A stretch of DNA of 64,000 bases. Source: Karalla daura (lineage: Eukaryota; Chordata; Actinopteri; Chaetodontiformes; Leiognathidae). Position 1 is the first letter of the stretch. Every line of letters begins with the position of its first letter. A model generated the notes under the pieces. It was not told the DNA's origin, did not search any database, and saw nothing but the letters and a program-made list of their open reading frames with translations. Positions 52,004 to 64,000 of this stretch are shown here, piece by piece. The translations under genes and the position numbers were made by a program. Location: contig CM055190.1 in assembly GCA_029224185.1 (NCBI GenBank), positions 18,350,015 through 18,414,014 of the forward strand, read 5' to 3'.

Positions 52004-53339
52004 CTGCCTATTAATGTTCTGGATGGTAAAGTTATCATGTCACTGTGCTTTCATGAATGTGTGTTTTGAGGCAATGAAGTGTGTCAATCATCAGCTGCTT
52101 ACAGTAGGCACTCACTGTGAGACAATGAATGCTCTACTTCAAGAGTACCTTGTGTAATAGTTTTTAATCGAAGTGCCATTCCCGACCTCGTGACCCAGGC
52201 TTTCATTATTGTAGACTATTACAGTGTAATGGACAGAACTCAGGTGATCCAGTACTGTAGAATCAAAGTTATCATTGTATTGTATGTGTATATATATATG
52301 AAAGAACAAGGATGCATGCCTGATATAACATAATCTACTAATGCTGCGAAAACATTGAAGTTTAAAGTACTCAGTCCTCAGACTTCCTCTGTTTGTACAA
52401 TAAGGCATAAAAAAACCTCTTTATGTATAGATAATACTGACCAGAGCTTCCTTTTTGAGTCTTATTTTGCATTATTGTGCCCTCGGAGGATCTTGGACTC
52501 CATTTTTGCCTGCCCCCATATGTTTGGTGTTTGGGTCCAATATGAAGGCTTGTAGATGGGCCTGGGGCCTTGCTCAGTGTGGCAGATGGTGGATTATCCA
52601 AATAAGCGGACAAATTACCTCGGATCCCCCCCTGTGCCTGGACACTGTTGAGAGCAGCAGAGGCCTCAGCAGCCAGACCTGCCAACAGTGGGTCAGCTGG
52701 CAGCAAGCACCACTCACACGCTAGCTCTGTCTCACTTCCTGGCATCTTCATCTCACCCCACTTTTCCTTTCATTCTCATTTTTCACCATCCACTCTTCTC
52801 ATTCCTCTTCCACTTTACAAAGTCTCTCTCACCATAAACAGATCCCTGTGATCTTTTGTCTCATCGCAAGTCGCCTCCTCTGTTTAGCTAGATTCTGTTC
52901 ATGGGATTCAGTCGAGAATGGTATGAAGCGGACTTGATTTCATCCTTGAATGGGATGTGAGGTAATTACAGTATGATGTGAAGGCTGAGAAATGGCCCGT
53001 GTTCAACCAGAATCTATTGTAGGGGAAACAAAGAAAACAAGGTCGTAAGTGTGATTAGTTCTGCCATGCTGCATTTCAGGCAAGACACTTACAGGCTAAT
53101 CTGGTTTGCTCCAAACTGTTCAAGGAAGCCATGTGTCACCTTTCAGAAAATGCTCAGGACACATAATCTACCAGTGTCACATAATGGACCTTGATGGTGA
53201 TAAATTATGCTTTTAAGTCTAAACAGTGATCAAATGCCTCTTTCCTAATTGAATTGTCCTGCAGGCATTACACACTCCCTGTAAGTTTATCAGAGCTGTA
53301 GCTGGTGCGGCTGCTCGCTGTTCTCTTCAAATAGACCCT

Positions 53340-53400
53340 GAATGGCTAATGAATGTTATTAATGAAGCCTGCTAATGCGAGAAGACAGCCATTCAAACGT
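53340..53400. promoter_or_regulatory. ATTA/TAAT motif cluster
   Basis: GGCTAATGAATGTTATTAAT (53344-53363) followed by GCTAATGCG gives at least four homeodomain cores in 35 bp. It is a candidate regulatory element only. Confidence 0.2.
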
Positions 53401-55366
53401 AACCATTCCAAAAGGAACAAAACGAGTATGAAAGAATAAGCCTTTTCGACCACAACAACTGCATCATCCATTTTATCCATTCATGTTTTTATTCATGAGT
53501 TCTTGGAATCATCAATATTTTTTTCTACTGCATCTGCCACTCCACTCATTGTGTCCTATCAGGACTCGCTCGTGAGCTGGGCTCCCCATTTCACCGGCTG
53601 CCAGTGGAAAGGTCAGCCATCACTTAGCCAGCAGAGAATGAGTTTGCCGTTGCCACATCCTCCGCAGCGTGTCCATAAGAATTTACACGACAGCAGCAGA
53701 AAATGTCAGTACACATAGAGCATGGTGATAAGGCGCTTCTGACATTATGCTCATCCACCTTGCTGCAATTCAGAGGAATTAGCAGTAAACAAGCTCTTAG
53801 CAAACAAGCATAGTGAGTCATGAATCATGCCAAGATCGCACAGGCCATAACGTCACTCTCTTCTCTCGGGCTGCTGCTACCGTATGAAGGAAAGACTGAC
53901 AGGGTCTTGAGAATCTGAGCCAGAAGAAACGGGCCCCTCCTCTTCCTGACAGGATTCTGCTTGCTTCCTATGTCTCAGCAGGAAGTGCACGAAGTCAGAC
54001 TTCTTAGTCTTTCATCTCCACGCCCACAGAACTGGAGACTGTCTCCTTCATATATTTAGTAGGCTGTCTTATACACTGTGCTGGAATATACCGCCGTTAT
54101 GTTTGTCAGCTTGTCTCTCTGCCTGTGTCTGTCTCACGTTTCACACTTACGTTTATTGGCCAACAGACAGTGAACACACTCCAAACTCCTGCTCTGTGTA
54201 AATCAAAAGTCTCTTGTACTTTTGCACCGGGGTTAGCAGGTATTGCCCCCCTCTGCTCCTCCACCTCCCCTCCCCATGAACATTTTCACATGTGCCTAAT
54301 TTCCTGTCAGTCCCTGAGAGACTGCTTCCCCACAAAAATATGTTTTATTCATCGGAGAAAACAGAGAACCCAAGTTAGAATTACGCTTGTCATAGGTTAA
54401 CAGCACAACTGTGCGGAGCAGGGAGATTATGACTGTTCGACATTCAACCGCCTCACCAGTGTGGAATCCAGTGTGTGTGTGTGTTCCCTGAAGAGAGCGG
54501 ATGAGCAGCAGTCGGGTGGGAGGCAGCAGGTGCAAGAATGTGTTAGCAGCTCTGAGCGGGATGGGTCTTGTCAGCCCACCCTTGGCACACTGTAGGGAGG
54601 GGGAGGGCGTGGTATTGTCATGATGTGACGTCCATCTACGGTGTGTGCATGGTTGTCAGCCCCGGGTATGCACTTTGTGTGCTGTATGCGTATATTCCAG
54701 TCATCAGTGCCCTTAAATGCGTTGGTGTTGGTGTGCTGACCTTTCTATAATGTGGGTTTGTTTGTGCGTAGCCCACCACAAGGTTGCAGGAGGGGAGAAA
54801 TCCAGGCTTACATTTGCTGGTTCTCGCATCCTCTGAATACCGGACTAACGGCAGCTGCTTGAGGCCCTGACGCAGTATTTTAGACCTCAGTAATGGATGG
54901 TTTTACCCCACAAGGTGGAGTTTTTAGCATGAGTGATTGTGTGCATACGTTTGAGTGTGGAAATAATTATGGTAGAAAATGAGTGGTGTGGTATTCCTCC
55001 TGAATAGTGTGACGTATAGAGGGAGATGGCTTGAATCAACACTGGCATTCCTTTGCGAAACATGTTCGGCAGCTGCTCATAACCCTGCGATAACACACTC
55101 CCTGCCCCAGTGACAGAATGAGCTTCACCCCACTCAACAGTGGGGCTCTCTGTTTTTTGCTTGCGTCCACATTTTGTGAAAGGGATTTTGGCAGTGAAGA
55201 AAGGCATTCCTGCTGAGGTTTTAAGGAGGCAGCCAAACCGCTTGGAGGATGATTACACTCCTGAGGGAAACAGCAGATGCAGAGAGAGAATGAAAGCTAC
55301 ATTACTTGGGCTCGTCAGTGCTGCGTGTTTATAGCCGGTGCTACCACCCTCACCTGTTTGCTCGGG

Positions 55367-55382
55367 AAAAAAAAAAAAAAAA
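55367..55382. repeat. A16 homopolymer
   Basis: Sixteen consecutive A bases; no retroposon body is recognised immediately upstream. Confidence 0.95.
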
Positions 55383-55640
55383 CGTGTCATAGTTGACATA
55401 TAGATATAGCAACAGGCTTGTGCCAAGTGAACGTGTTGAACCCAGAATGTGAGGGATTGTGTAATCTGAGGTAAGACTCAGCTCATCGCTGCTTCACTGG
55501 ACGTCTCCGCACTGTGCTTAAGGCAGAAGTGTGTAAATTAAAACATATCATCCAGATAATAGTATAATCATCCAGAAGCTGCCATTCTGGTACAGACGAA
55601 GACAGATAGACATATAGATGGATGGGGTGGGTGTATGTAT

Positions 55641-55868
<228 letters not shown>

Positions 55869-58594
55869 CAAAAACACAGTTTAAAAACCTGCATGTTTAC
55901 GTTGATTGTAAACTCGAAATTGCCCCAGGTATGCATGTGAGAGTTGTGATTGTGCATGTGTGTTTGTTGATGGCTGGAGATGAGTCGAGGGAGTATTCCC
56001 TGGCAGATTTCCCAAAACATATTTTTTTGTCATTCCCCAACCCTGCTACTGTGGTCATGACAGCATTTCTCTTGACTTGTATTATCATGCCAACCTCTGC
56101 CCCTTTGTCAGCACTGAAAGACATAGCTTGGCACTCTTATCAACCTTTCGCTGTGATTTCTTTTTCCACTCTGGCAATAGCACATTATTGGAGCCGGGAA
56201 TGGGATGAGGCAAAGATTACTCACTCAGCATCATCCGTTTTTATGGGTATGACTGTTTTTACGGGATTGCCACTGACTTTTTTAACAGCAGGGTACAAAG
56301 ATAGTCTACGGGACATGGCTGTACAGCTCCCATGCCCGATTCTAGGCAGATGTAAATCACTGTTTTGCAATTGTGACACGGCCTTTTCCCAAACACCGCA
56401 CTGGAAGAGGTCTCTCCTCAAGCTGTAGTTTCATTAGTAGTGTCCTTTTGGGACAAGCTATAAAAGTCAGCACCATGCTGACAGATGTTTGGCAGAGGTT
56501 CCTTGACTGGTGGTGTTGCAGTTGCTGCTGGCAAGGTTGGTGAAGAAGCCCACGTGGCATGCTGCAGCCACATGTCTGGTGCCCAGCCAGCAGAAAAGCG
56601 TCATAAAACTCAGGTATGCAGCCTTTTACAGCAGACTCTGACATAGGAGCATTATTGTGTAATCCATGTTCTGCTTGGAGGCAGCCATGATTGCCGCTAC
56701 ATGATCATATCTGGCTGAAGCCTGACGTTTTTTCTGTTTTTACCACTCCTTTATGCTCTCTCTGTGCATTATAATTATTCTATTATGATTTTTATCAACC
56801 AGGTCTGTCACACACCATCACCTAATAATAGTCATTTCTTCACATGAGACCGGTATTAGTATTTTCAAACTATATTAATTTACAGTATGGAAACAGTTAA
56901 TTAGAAGTATTGCAGAAAAGAAAAGTCTGACATCAGACTTGGGCAGATATTTCCTATTTTGAGAGACAATCGCAGACGCCCCCCTCTCAATTACTCATGT
57001 TCTAGCTAAAGACACTTCTTATGCAAACTTATATCGACACAGCAGTGCTTTCACCTGAGGTTGCAGAGGTATAAGACAAAAATCTTTAACAGTAATTCCT
57101 GTATGCCATCAATCAGCAGCTTTTAAACCAGTCCAGCTCCCGGAGTATATAAATTACTGTATGATAAACCCTGCATGTGCATGTGAGAATTGCAGTACAG
57201 CTGGAGGTGTTAAAGGATTTGCTCATTAGCCAGTAACATGACTAGCTTAGTCAAGGTTTACATTGCAGCTTGCTTTTTTCCTGGGTAATCAGTTTTGTTT
57301 ACAAGAGCTCATTTTCTACAGTGCACCCTCAGGGTCAATTTGCATTCATTGTTCAGTCTTCTGGAGTTTTTGCTGTGTGTGTTTGACTCATTAAGGAAAA
57401 TGAGCTTGCCTTTATGAGACAGCTATTTGTAGAGAATGAGGCAAATTTGAAGAAGATTTGGATGGGGGAAGTTCATTGGCTGGGAGAATAAACAGTTCTG
57501 TCACAGTGCAGAGAGGACTGCTTGGCATGAATATGGTCATATTTTATCATTTTTGCACAATATACATCCACAACAGTGCTTAAACGTATTGCTGTCTTTT
57601 TTGGGCAAAAGGACATCCCTTTTTTGTGCTTGCTGTTGCGTTTTGTCTTGTTGACTCCTCAGAGACAGGTGCTCAGCAGTATTGATATGCACGCTTGTCC
57701 CATGAATTTTAAAGACCTTTGATTAACTGTGAGCCACATGAGAACCTGATGAAATTTCAGTAAGGCTTCCAAACAACCTGTGCAGCAATGTCAAATACCA
57801 ACTTAGATGCCAACGAGGGAACAAGAATCAAATATCTTACAAGAGCCACATAATGTTAGGAATGAGACAATCTAATAAAGTAACATCAATGACAACAGAA
57901 AGAGTTTAATACAAGTACAAGTCAGTATGAACTCGTCCCATGATCATGCAATTTTTCTAACTGGATTATAGCTGGTGTACGAGCGGGAGATATTAATCAG
58001 CACAGGCAGGATTCCCTGAAAAAGCAGTATGCCGAGACACATTATATTTGCAACAGTTTCTCTGGGTTACATTTTTTTAGCTGCGTTATGTAAGCTTCCG
58101 GGAGATGTTAAAATCCTTGACATCCGCAACCTGAAGGTTCTCTGCAGCTGCCATGTCTAAAATCTCTGATTCAACTTTCCGACGAGACCAGTGCGTTCTG
58201 ACTTCTGGCCTTTTCATTCAGGGTCGTCAGGTCGACCTCTTGGGACTGTTCCTTGTGTATTGTAGCTCTGCTCTGGGTGAAGTTATGCCAGAAATCTCAT
58301 CTCTGCACATCCCCATTTTTCTCAGAGCCACAACGGTGCAGGAAAAAATAATGCAAATGACCATCTGCTACTGTGTTCTGTCTTCCAGGATGTGCTGTAT
58401 GAGAACATGTCTGCACCTGTGTGCAGCTTGGTTACCATATTTATGCCAAATGGTTGGCATGTGGGTGAAACAGATGAAAATCTGAATTTTGTGGGGATGA
58501 ATGTGGCTTGATTGCTACAATGAATGGAGATGTAGAGATAGAGGGAAAGTCCTAAATTTTAGTCCTTCAGAGAATCATCTAAGTTGATTCAATC

Positions 58595-58905
58595 TGTTGA
58601 TTTTCCCATTATCTAATCTGCTTTGTGCCCATCTGTATCTTGGGTGTATGCTGGAGCCCATGTCCCGCACAGGCCGAAGGCATGGAGTACACCCTGAACA
58701 AGTCACCAGTCCATCACAGGGCACACACACAGCATTCACTGAATCACACTCATACCTAGGGGCAATTTAGAGTCTCCATTCAACCAAAACATGCATGTTT
58801 TTGGATTGCGAGGGAAACCCAAGTACACAGGGGAAGAACTCCACACTGGAAAGCCCTCAGTCCAACTGGGGTTCAAACTGGAGACCTGATTGTTGTGAAC
58901 CAAAC
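58595..58905 (-). mobile_element. SINE-like interspersed repeat, copy 5 (reverse)
   Basis: The most complete copy. In + strand order it has a TTCCCATTATCTAATCTGCT block, GTATGCTGGAGCCCATGTCC, GAGTACACCCTGAACAAGTC, ACCAGTCCATCACAGGGCAC, ACCTAGGGGCAATTTAGAGT, ACATGCATGTTTTTGGATTG and GAACTCCACACTGGAAAG. It ends near GACCTGATTGTTGTG, so the head is partly lost. It is about 310 nt and non-coding. Confidence 0.8.
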
Positions 58906-60229
58906 CCACGTCATCTGCTTCAATCGAATAGATGAAAAGAAGGACTTGACAGTAGGAGTCTATATCTTCTCCATTTCAAGCATCTCTGATTATTACCCAA
59001 CCCTGTGTGTGTGTAGCAGTTTTTTGTATTATGTCTGCTTACCCAAATTTTGTTGTGAAGTCGCTATATCACAGCCAGATCATATTTCATGTGCCTCCCC
59101 TGTGCTGGTTGGTCTGCCCTGTCAGAGTGAATCAGGTTGGACAGAGTTGACTGGACTCCAGAAGCTTTTCTCCAGGCTCACTGATGTCTGATCTAATGGA
59201 AGCTGAAGAGGGGAGACAGCAGAAACATTAGCACACGTCCACCAGTCCTGGGCAGTTCATTGGGTAGAGAGCATATACACAGAGACATGGTCCAGAATGG
59301 ACAGGCGCTGTTAAAACAGAGTGGTGAAGTCTGTCATAGTGGCTGTAGAGTGTAACTAAGGCTTTCATGTTGTTGATTTTTGGACATCTGTGCAGAAAGC
59401 TAAGCTCGAGTAAACAACAGTAAGCCTCAAGCTGTAGCCAGTCACTTGTACAGTAGGTTTTAATTAGTCTGAGGCTGATTGCAGTGTCTCACGACTCATA
59501 TTTGGATTGAGCACAGTGGGTGTCGCGCCACGAGTCACGTCGTATTGTTTCATGCACATGTGTGAGAAACATAAGATATGAAAAACTACTGAACTGTATC
59601 CAGTCACATAACAATAAAAGCTTCTCGTCATTCTCTCGCCTTTCTATGGAGACTCAAGCTGAATTCAAATTATGCATTAAGCTGCATGTTGGGCGGTGGC
59701 CAGCAAAAACCAAATCATTCACTAACAGAAATGTCTGACTGATTAAAGTTCTAAATTGCTCCTGCCCTCAAATAATAAGTTCATTCTCAAAATGCAGAAC
59801 ATTCATTTTAGCACATTTATTTCTTCCAAAACAGGCTCATTCTGCAGAAATTGAGGCATTTGTGAGCAGTTTTGCAATTTTAAAGGAAACCACATTTCAC
59901 AAAAGTACACTTTAATTATATTATGGTCAAGTGGTTTTCATAGTGAATGAAATACAGCCATACTGTTGTGAAAATTTGGCTTAGGCTTAACCTTCCCTGT
60001 CATATGATGAGCTGTTTCCCCATTGTTTAATCTGTTTGAGGCCATGTTGTGTTTTATTCGGTCAGACACTGGGTGACAGGGATCAGATCACTCACAATCA
60101 TGTAAACATTGTTAGCGGCTTACTGCGCTAATCCACCCTTCCTGTATTTACCCTCTCCACATGTAGTCATACAGGGAGCACCTACCAAGAGGCGGCACTC
60201 ATCTGAAGGTCAGAGTGGCACACAAGGAG

Positions 60230-60420
60230 ACAGACAGTGAGGCCGCTGCTGTGTAACTATTTGCATTGCTAGAGCCCGGAGCCCAGCGAATGCATGATTC
60301 CCAGAGGACGTGCGCGTCCTGCGGATTGGAAGGCTCGGTAAACAGGTCACTGTGCTGCTCCAGCAGAAGTGGCCATCTCAGATAGAGGGAACAAATCAAT
60401 ACTAAGCGTCTCCCAAGCCG
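60230..60420. promoter_or_regulatory. CpG-rich intronic patch
   Basis: CpG-containing words cluster here, including AGGACGTGCGCGTCCT (an interrupted palindrome at 60304-60319), GGCCGCTGC and AGCCGCTCCGC. TTTGCAT and GAATGCATGATT lie nearby. It could be a regulatory element; no exon is supported. Confidence 0.25.
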
Positions 60421-61062
60421 CTCCGCTTTTAGCTGGAAGATGCAACTCCTTTTTTGTTGGTTCTATAATGAATATTTATGATTCTGTGTTGCACAAGTTG
60501 CACATTTCTTTCTAATTTGCTGCAGTTTTATCTTCATTATATGCCTCTTGTGCCTTATAATAAATTTTGACTTTGAAGTTCGGGAACAGGATGACAGCAT
60601 GCTTTATTTTTTAAGTGCTCATGGGCTGTATTTATCAGAGCCTCTTAGACCTGTTTGCATATAACAAAATTGTAAAAAAAAAAGAAAAAACTGAGGTCAG
60701 AAAGAGTTCAGGCTTTGAAATGCTGCCGCAAGAAGCGATTTGCTGCTGTTCTCTGTTTGCAACCCAGTTTGGGAGTAAAATATGTCAGCATTTCAGCACA
60801 CATCCATCTCTGCTAATGAGAGACAGCCCAAGGAGACCAGAGTGACTGTCGGCTCTGCTCAGTGTGGAAGTGATAGAACTTAATTTCCCGCAGATTTCTC
60901 GGCTGCGGTTGCTGTCTGCATTGTTGTGCTGTGGGGACAGATTATCGGATTATCGCACAATAAGGAAAACTGTCAAAAAATCGGAGGGGTTTAAAAGTGT
61001 CGGATTGTTCCTACTCGCAACCAGACGTTTGTTGAAGCTTGCAGCTGTGTAAGCCTCACACT

Positions 61063-61138
61063 TGGATGGATGAATGGATGGATGGATGGATGGATAGATA
61101 GACAGACAGACAGACAGGCAGCTGTTGGATAGATAGAT
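61063..61138. repeat. Compound GGAT/AGAT/AGAC array
   Basis: GGAT units with a TGAA interruption pass into AGAT then AGAC units, ending near 61118; a short AGAT run follows at 61127-61138. Confidence 0.92.
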
Positions 61139-61677
61139 CAATAGAAGTAAAAAAAAATCAATCATCACATTGAATGTCTTTTAAGAAGAGATGTGTTTCA
61201 ACAAGTTGCAAGTTTGATGCCCCTCCTTTGCCCCAGTCTGACTTGGTGTTAAAATGAATGAACCCAAACTGGGTTGTGATCCCACCTACCAGACCTCAGT
61301 CTGACCCATGTTCGTATTATGCCAACAATTTAGCTACACTGCTCCCCTCGTGCCACAAATAGGATTTTTTTTCTCTACCATGTCTCTTCTTCCTCAATTC
61401 TATTATTTTCAGCAGAGAGGAGTAGATGTGCGGTGTGCAAGTCCCTCTGGGGAAACATGAGCCAGTTGAAGGTTGAAGCAGTGAGATGGTGGGGGTGCAA
61501 GTGAGGGTCTTTGCTGCAGGCCTATCACCACTAATGAGCTATTACCCCCTGTGTCTGAGGCGGGGGGGGCTGACTATTTTTCACAGCCATGTCCATGTTG
61601 TCATCAGGCGCCCTCCATTCCTTCCTCCTTCACAACCCCACAGGCAGGTGACAGGAGGCTTTCACTGGCGTGACTGA

Positions 61678-61830
61678 CATCTCTTTCCTTACTTTCCTTT
61701 TCCTTTTGTTCACTCTTGTTTTGTTTCTTTTCCCTGCCGCTTTTCCTTCCTCTCCTTTCCTCTCTTTCCCTTTCCTCACCTTGCCTCGCTCCTGCCCCCT
61801 GTTTATCTCCTCTCCTCTTCCCAGTCCCAG
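61678..61830. repeat. Polypyrimidine-rich tract
   Basis: The + strand is dominated by C and T (CTTTCC, TTCCTTCCTCTCC words). Frames through it are Ser/Leu/Phe/Pro-rich on + and Glu/Lys/Arg-rich on -, both low-complexity. Confidence 0.85.
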
Positions 61831-61929
61831 TCGCAGTCGCCTTCCCAGAACCAATCCCATTCCCGGCAGCCACACATAACCTGAACTCTGGTTGCACTCT
61901 GCTCTAATCCACTGCCAGTCTTATCTCAG

Positions 61930-62260
61930 CTCCAGAACAATAGCCACAGAGCGAGGACCGCTCAGAACCGCCGCCTGCAGAAAAATAGCTGCGCTCACAC
62001 AGGGCTGAAGGACCCTTGGCGTCCAACGGCGTCCAACGGCGTCAGCCAAGCAGCCTGTCACCGCCTCGCATTAAATCCTCCTCACGGCACATTGAGAAAA
62101 GATTCCAGCTTCTATGTGTTTGACTGCCGTCCAAATGGAATTTCTATGACTGCAGTGTAATCGACAGCACGGGCAAATGACTAATGGCGTCTGTACTCGG
62201 TGTTGCCTTGTCAGTGTGCTGATCTACCGCTTGTCTTTTTGTTTGTTCAACGCAGTCTGT
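61930..62260. promoter_or_regulatory. CpG-richer patch with 10-bp tandem repeat
   Basis: GTCCAACGGC is repeated exactly at 62021-62030 and 62031-62040 and is flanked by further GGC/GTC. The surrounding 300 bp carry more CpG than neighbouring intron. A regulatory role is only inferred. Confidence 0.25.
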
Positions 62261-63126
62261 GTCACTTGACTGTGAGGAATATTCCATGATTCATGGTGGT
62301 AGAAAGCGCCATTCCAAGCTGCTGTTGCCATTCATCATTCATTCTATTAATGAGTTTTCACCTCAATCCTAACAAGCTGCAACTGCAAAGACAGACAAGT
62401 AGTGGCGCCGTCCTTGCATCGGCAACACAGGGAAAAGGGATTGAAGCTGTAGTTACATAGGTAAGACATAGGTAAATCACTGTTTCACAATGAGACTGTA
62501 CAAGATCGAGACTAGTCCCCTAACAGTGTTGTGTCATCCCTTGTTAACAGTAAATCCACTTTATTGCTCATTAGTCAAAGCCAGACTTTGGTAATTATTG
62601 AAGCTTTCAAAGTCAAGTTAACCCATTTCCATCTCAGACTTGACTGAGGTGTTAAATTAAGTCCTGTTTTTACTGTTCCAGCAATAGAGAGGGTGACCGT
62701 GGCCCAGGGTGATCATCCCTGGATTGGAAGCCACCAGCAGCCAACATAATGAAGCATCTTTTGGGCAAGAAACTAAACCACAACCTGAACCTTGGTTAAA
62801 AACTTTCTTAAAAATGCCATATTCTTTGGGAAATACTCTTTGGAGCACCTGAGGGGGAGCCTGGAAAATAATTGACCAAATTTCCACTGATGGACATGGA
62901 TATAAACTGCATACATAGACATACACAGACATAGACTGCATAGCTTTGAAATTAGACTTCTGGCGGTGAGATAGAAATAAACATGAAAGCAATCTTAATA
63001 AATGTAAAAAATGCAACTTCAAAGCATCAGGGATGTATTAGTGTTTAATGTGATAACTACAGATCACATACTGTCATACTGTAGCAACTGGAAATGTCCT
63101 GGAAAAGTTATGAGAACTAACACCGG

Positions 63127-63304
63127 ATGAGTGGTTTGTAGTGTAGCCGCACAGCAAGAAGGTGCTTGGTTTCAAGTCCTTGGTCGGACCAAGCGCCTTT
63201 TTCGTATGAAGTCTGAATGTTGCAATGGACCAGCGACTTGTCCTCTATGTCAGCTGAAGATCCAGCAGAGCTCTGCTACAATGTGGGTCAGATGATGGAT
63301 GGAA
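63127..63304 (+). mobile_element. SINE-like interspersed repeat, copy 6, internally deleted
   Basis: Head-to-tail copy that preserves the head: GTAGTGTAGCCGCACAGCAA followed by a degenerate tRNA-type box B (GGTTTCAAGTCC, 63168-63179). The CCTTTTTCGTATGAAGTCTG block then jumps to TGGACCAGCGACTTGTCCTC and the GATGATGGATGGA tail, so the central part seen in copy 5 is missing. The head supports a tRNA-derived SINE origin for the whole family. Confidence 0.7.
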
Positions 63305-63360
63305 TGTTAAGTGAATATCAGTGAATGAGTGATGTACACACACAGCATTGCACAACATCT

Positions 63361-63376
63361 GTTGTTGTTGTTGTTG
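63361..63376. repeat. (GTT)5 run
   Basis: Five GTT units. Confidence 0.9.
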
Positions 63377-63589
63377 TCAACCTGCAGGACAGGCTCAATA
63401 CCTCACACTGTGGTGTCATTGAAGTAACCTCACATGAAAATGATTTGGAAAACTTCACTAGATGTCTTTGCAGTCCTGCTAACACTGATCCCTATAATTC
63501 TCCCAATTGTTGTTTTCATCAGTAGTGAGATTTTAAAATGTGTTCATTAGCTGCTAGAGATGGAGAACTCTTCTCTAATGTGCATTCTT

Positions 63590-63900
63590 ATTATTTTTGC
63601 TGCCTGCTCCTTCTGTCTTCATCCTCCTTTCTCCCTCACCATCACTCGCTTTGGCTTCCTGTCGCATACTCTTTGTTTATTTCTGCCTTTGTGACAAACT
63701 TGCATCACTTGCTTTGTCTCTAATTTTCCACTTTCCCCTCCCTCTCTCTATTCACTTGGTGACACGCTTTGTCTCTTTCTCCCTTCATATATCCCCACTG
63801 TCTCCCTCTTGACGCACCCCTCTCTTCCTCTACCTTCCCCCTCCGCCTCTGTTACTTTGTCTGGCTTACTTCCGTCATCACCCGCCTCCTTCTTGTTTTC
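63590..63900. repeat. Pyrimidine-rich region
   Basis: C/T-rich on the + strand (CTCCCTCTCTC, TTTCTCCCTTC words), similar to 61678-61830. It is not a pure tract. The open frames over it have no recognisable domains. Confidence 0.6.
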
Positions 63901-64000
63901 TGCTTTGTGTGTGTCTCTTTGGGCTTACACTCCCACTTCAATAAGGGAATGTATCCATATACATGTCAGCGTGTTATGGAAGACACTCCACAACTCGTGT

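Larger units (their letters stand above)
48000..55635. other. Intron block with no gene seen
   Basis: The longest unassigned frame in the window is here (+ strand, ATG at 48267, stop before 48864), but its sequence is compositionally like the surroundings and unrecognised. Other contents are the TG array at 49627, a CAC run at 51989-52003, an ATTA cluster near 53347-53375 and an A16 run at 55367-55382. Confidence 0.55.
55869..64000. other. Intron block to window end with no gene seen
   Basis: It holds SINE copies 5 and 6, a GGAT/AGAT/AGAC array at 61063-61138, pyrimidine tracts at 61678-61830 and 63590-63900, a GTT run at 63361-63376 and two CpG-richer patches. A 165-codon + strand frame at 55931-56428 is unrecognised and lacks exon support. 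Confidence 0.5.

Noticed and set aside
55931..56428. 165-codon + strand frame with hydrophobic stretches
   Set aside because: Starts from a non-ATG codon, has no recognised family and no splice or promoter support.
61817..61872. Ser/Gln-rich reading ending near a polypyrimidine-AG, looking like an SR-type exon or acceptor
   Set aside because: The frame stops after about 20 residues, no donor fits, and the serine/glutamine pattern comes from repeated CAGTCC words.
61604..61897. Charged Glu/Lys/Arg frame on the minus strand and Ser/Pro frames on the plus strand
   Set aside because: Direct consequence of the polypyrimidine tract at 61678-61830.

Overview
The window reads as nuclear DNA from a bony fish, probably an advanced (acanthomorph) teleost. 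It is moderately AT-rich, full of (CA)n/(TG)n and GATA/GGAT microsatellites, carries decayed copies of a short retroposon I know as very common in teleosts, and holds intron-split coding sequence with consensus GT-AG junctions. There is no prokaryotic gene organisation. Most open frames are short, begin at arbitrary start codons and run through simple repeats; I treat them as chance.

One gene is supportable: the 5' part of an SH2-adaptor gene of the SHB/SHD/SHE/SHF family on the + strand, best matched to SHF. Positions 1-600 are upstream sequence. About 601-1038 is a CpG-dense leader/promoter region. Exon 1 coding sequence runs 1039-1476 (146 codons, phase 0 donor). Intron 1 spans 1477-18371 (16,895 nt). 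Exon 2 runs 18372-18504 (133 nt, leaves phase 1). Together they give 190 residues plus one base: a conserved N-terminal MAKWF block, a proline-rich stretch, DFEDPY, a SPKHRLIKVE block, and the YADP and YMEP phosphotyrosine sites. The linker exon (family LYDTPYEP and PWEW motifs) and the SH2 exons were not found in 18505-64000. The remaining 45.5 kb is therefore most simply intron 2, running past the window end.

The intronic sequence holds: (i) six diverged copies of one SINE-like repeat (5574-5806, 12680-12886, 15950-16060, 24525-24708, 58595-58905, 63127-63304); (ii) fragments reminiscent of DNA transposons (350-428, 21230-21262) and non-LTR tails (37200-37480); (iii) many microsatellites, the largest (GGAT)19(AGAT)38 at 55641-55868; (iv) a near-perfect 24-bp-arm inverted repeat with a 1-nt spacer at 24367-24415; (v) two loci (23290-23860, 26580-26900) that look like diverged copies of an unnamed tandem-motif repeat; (vi) stretches with homeodomain-type motif clusters or raised CpG that could be cis-regulatory (about 4920, 38200-38680, 42600, 47220-47960, 53340, 60230, 61930-62260).

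I found no defence system, virus, tRNA, rRNA or convincing microRNA, and no complete second protein-coding gene. Nothing here justifies calling a new biological system. The items most worth a second look are the long intron, the duplicated 100-bp-phased motif at 47730-47856, the inverted repeat and the open upstream frame of exon 1.
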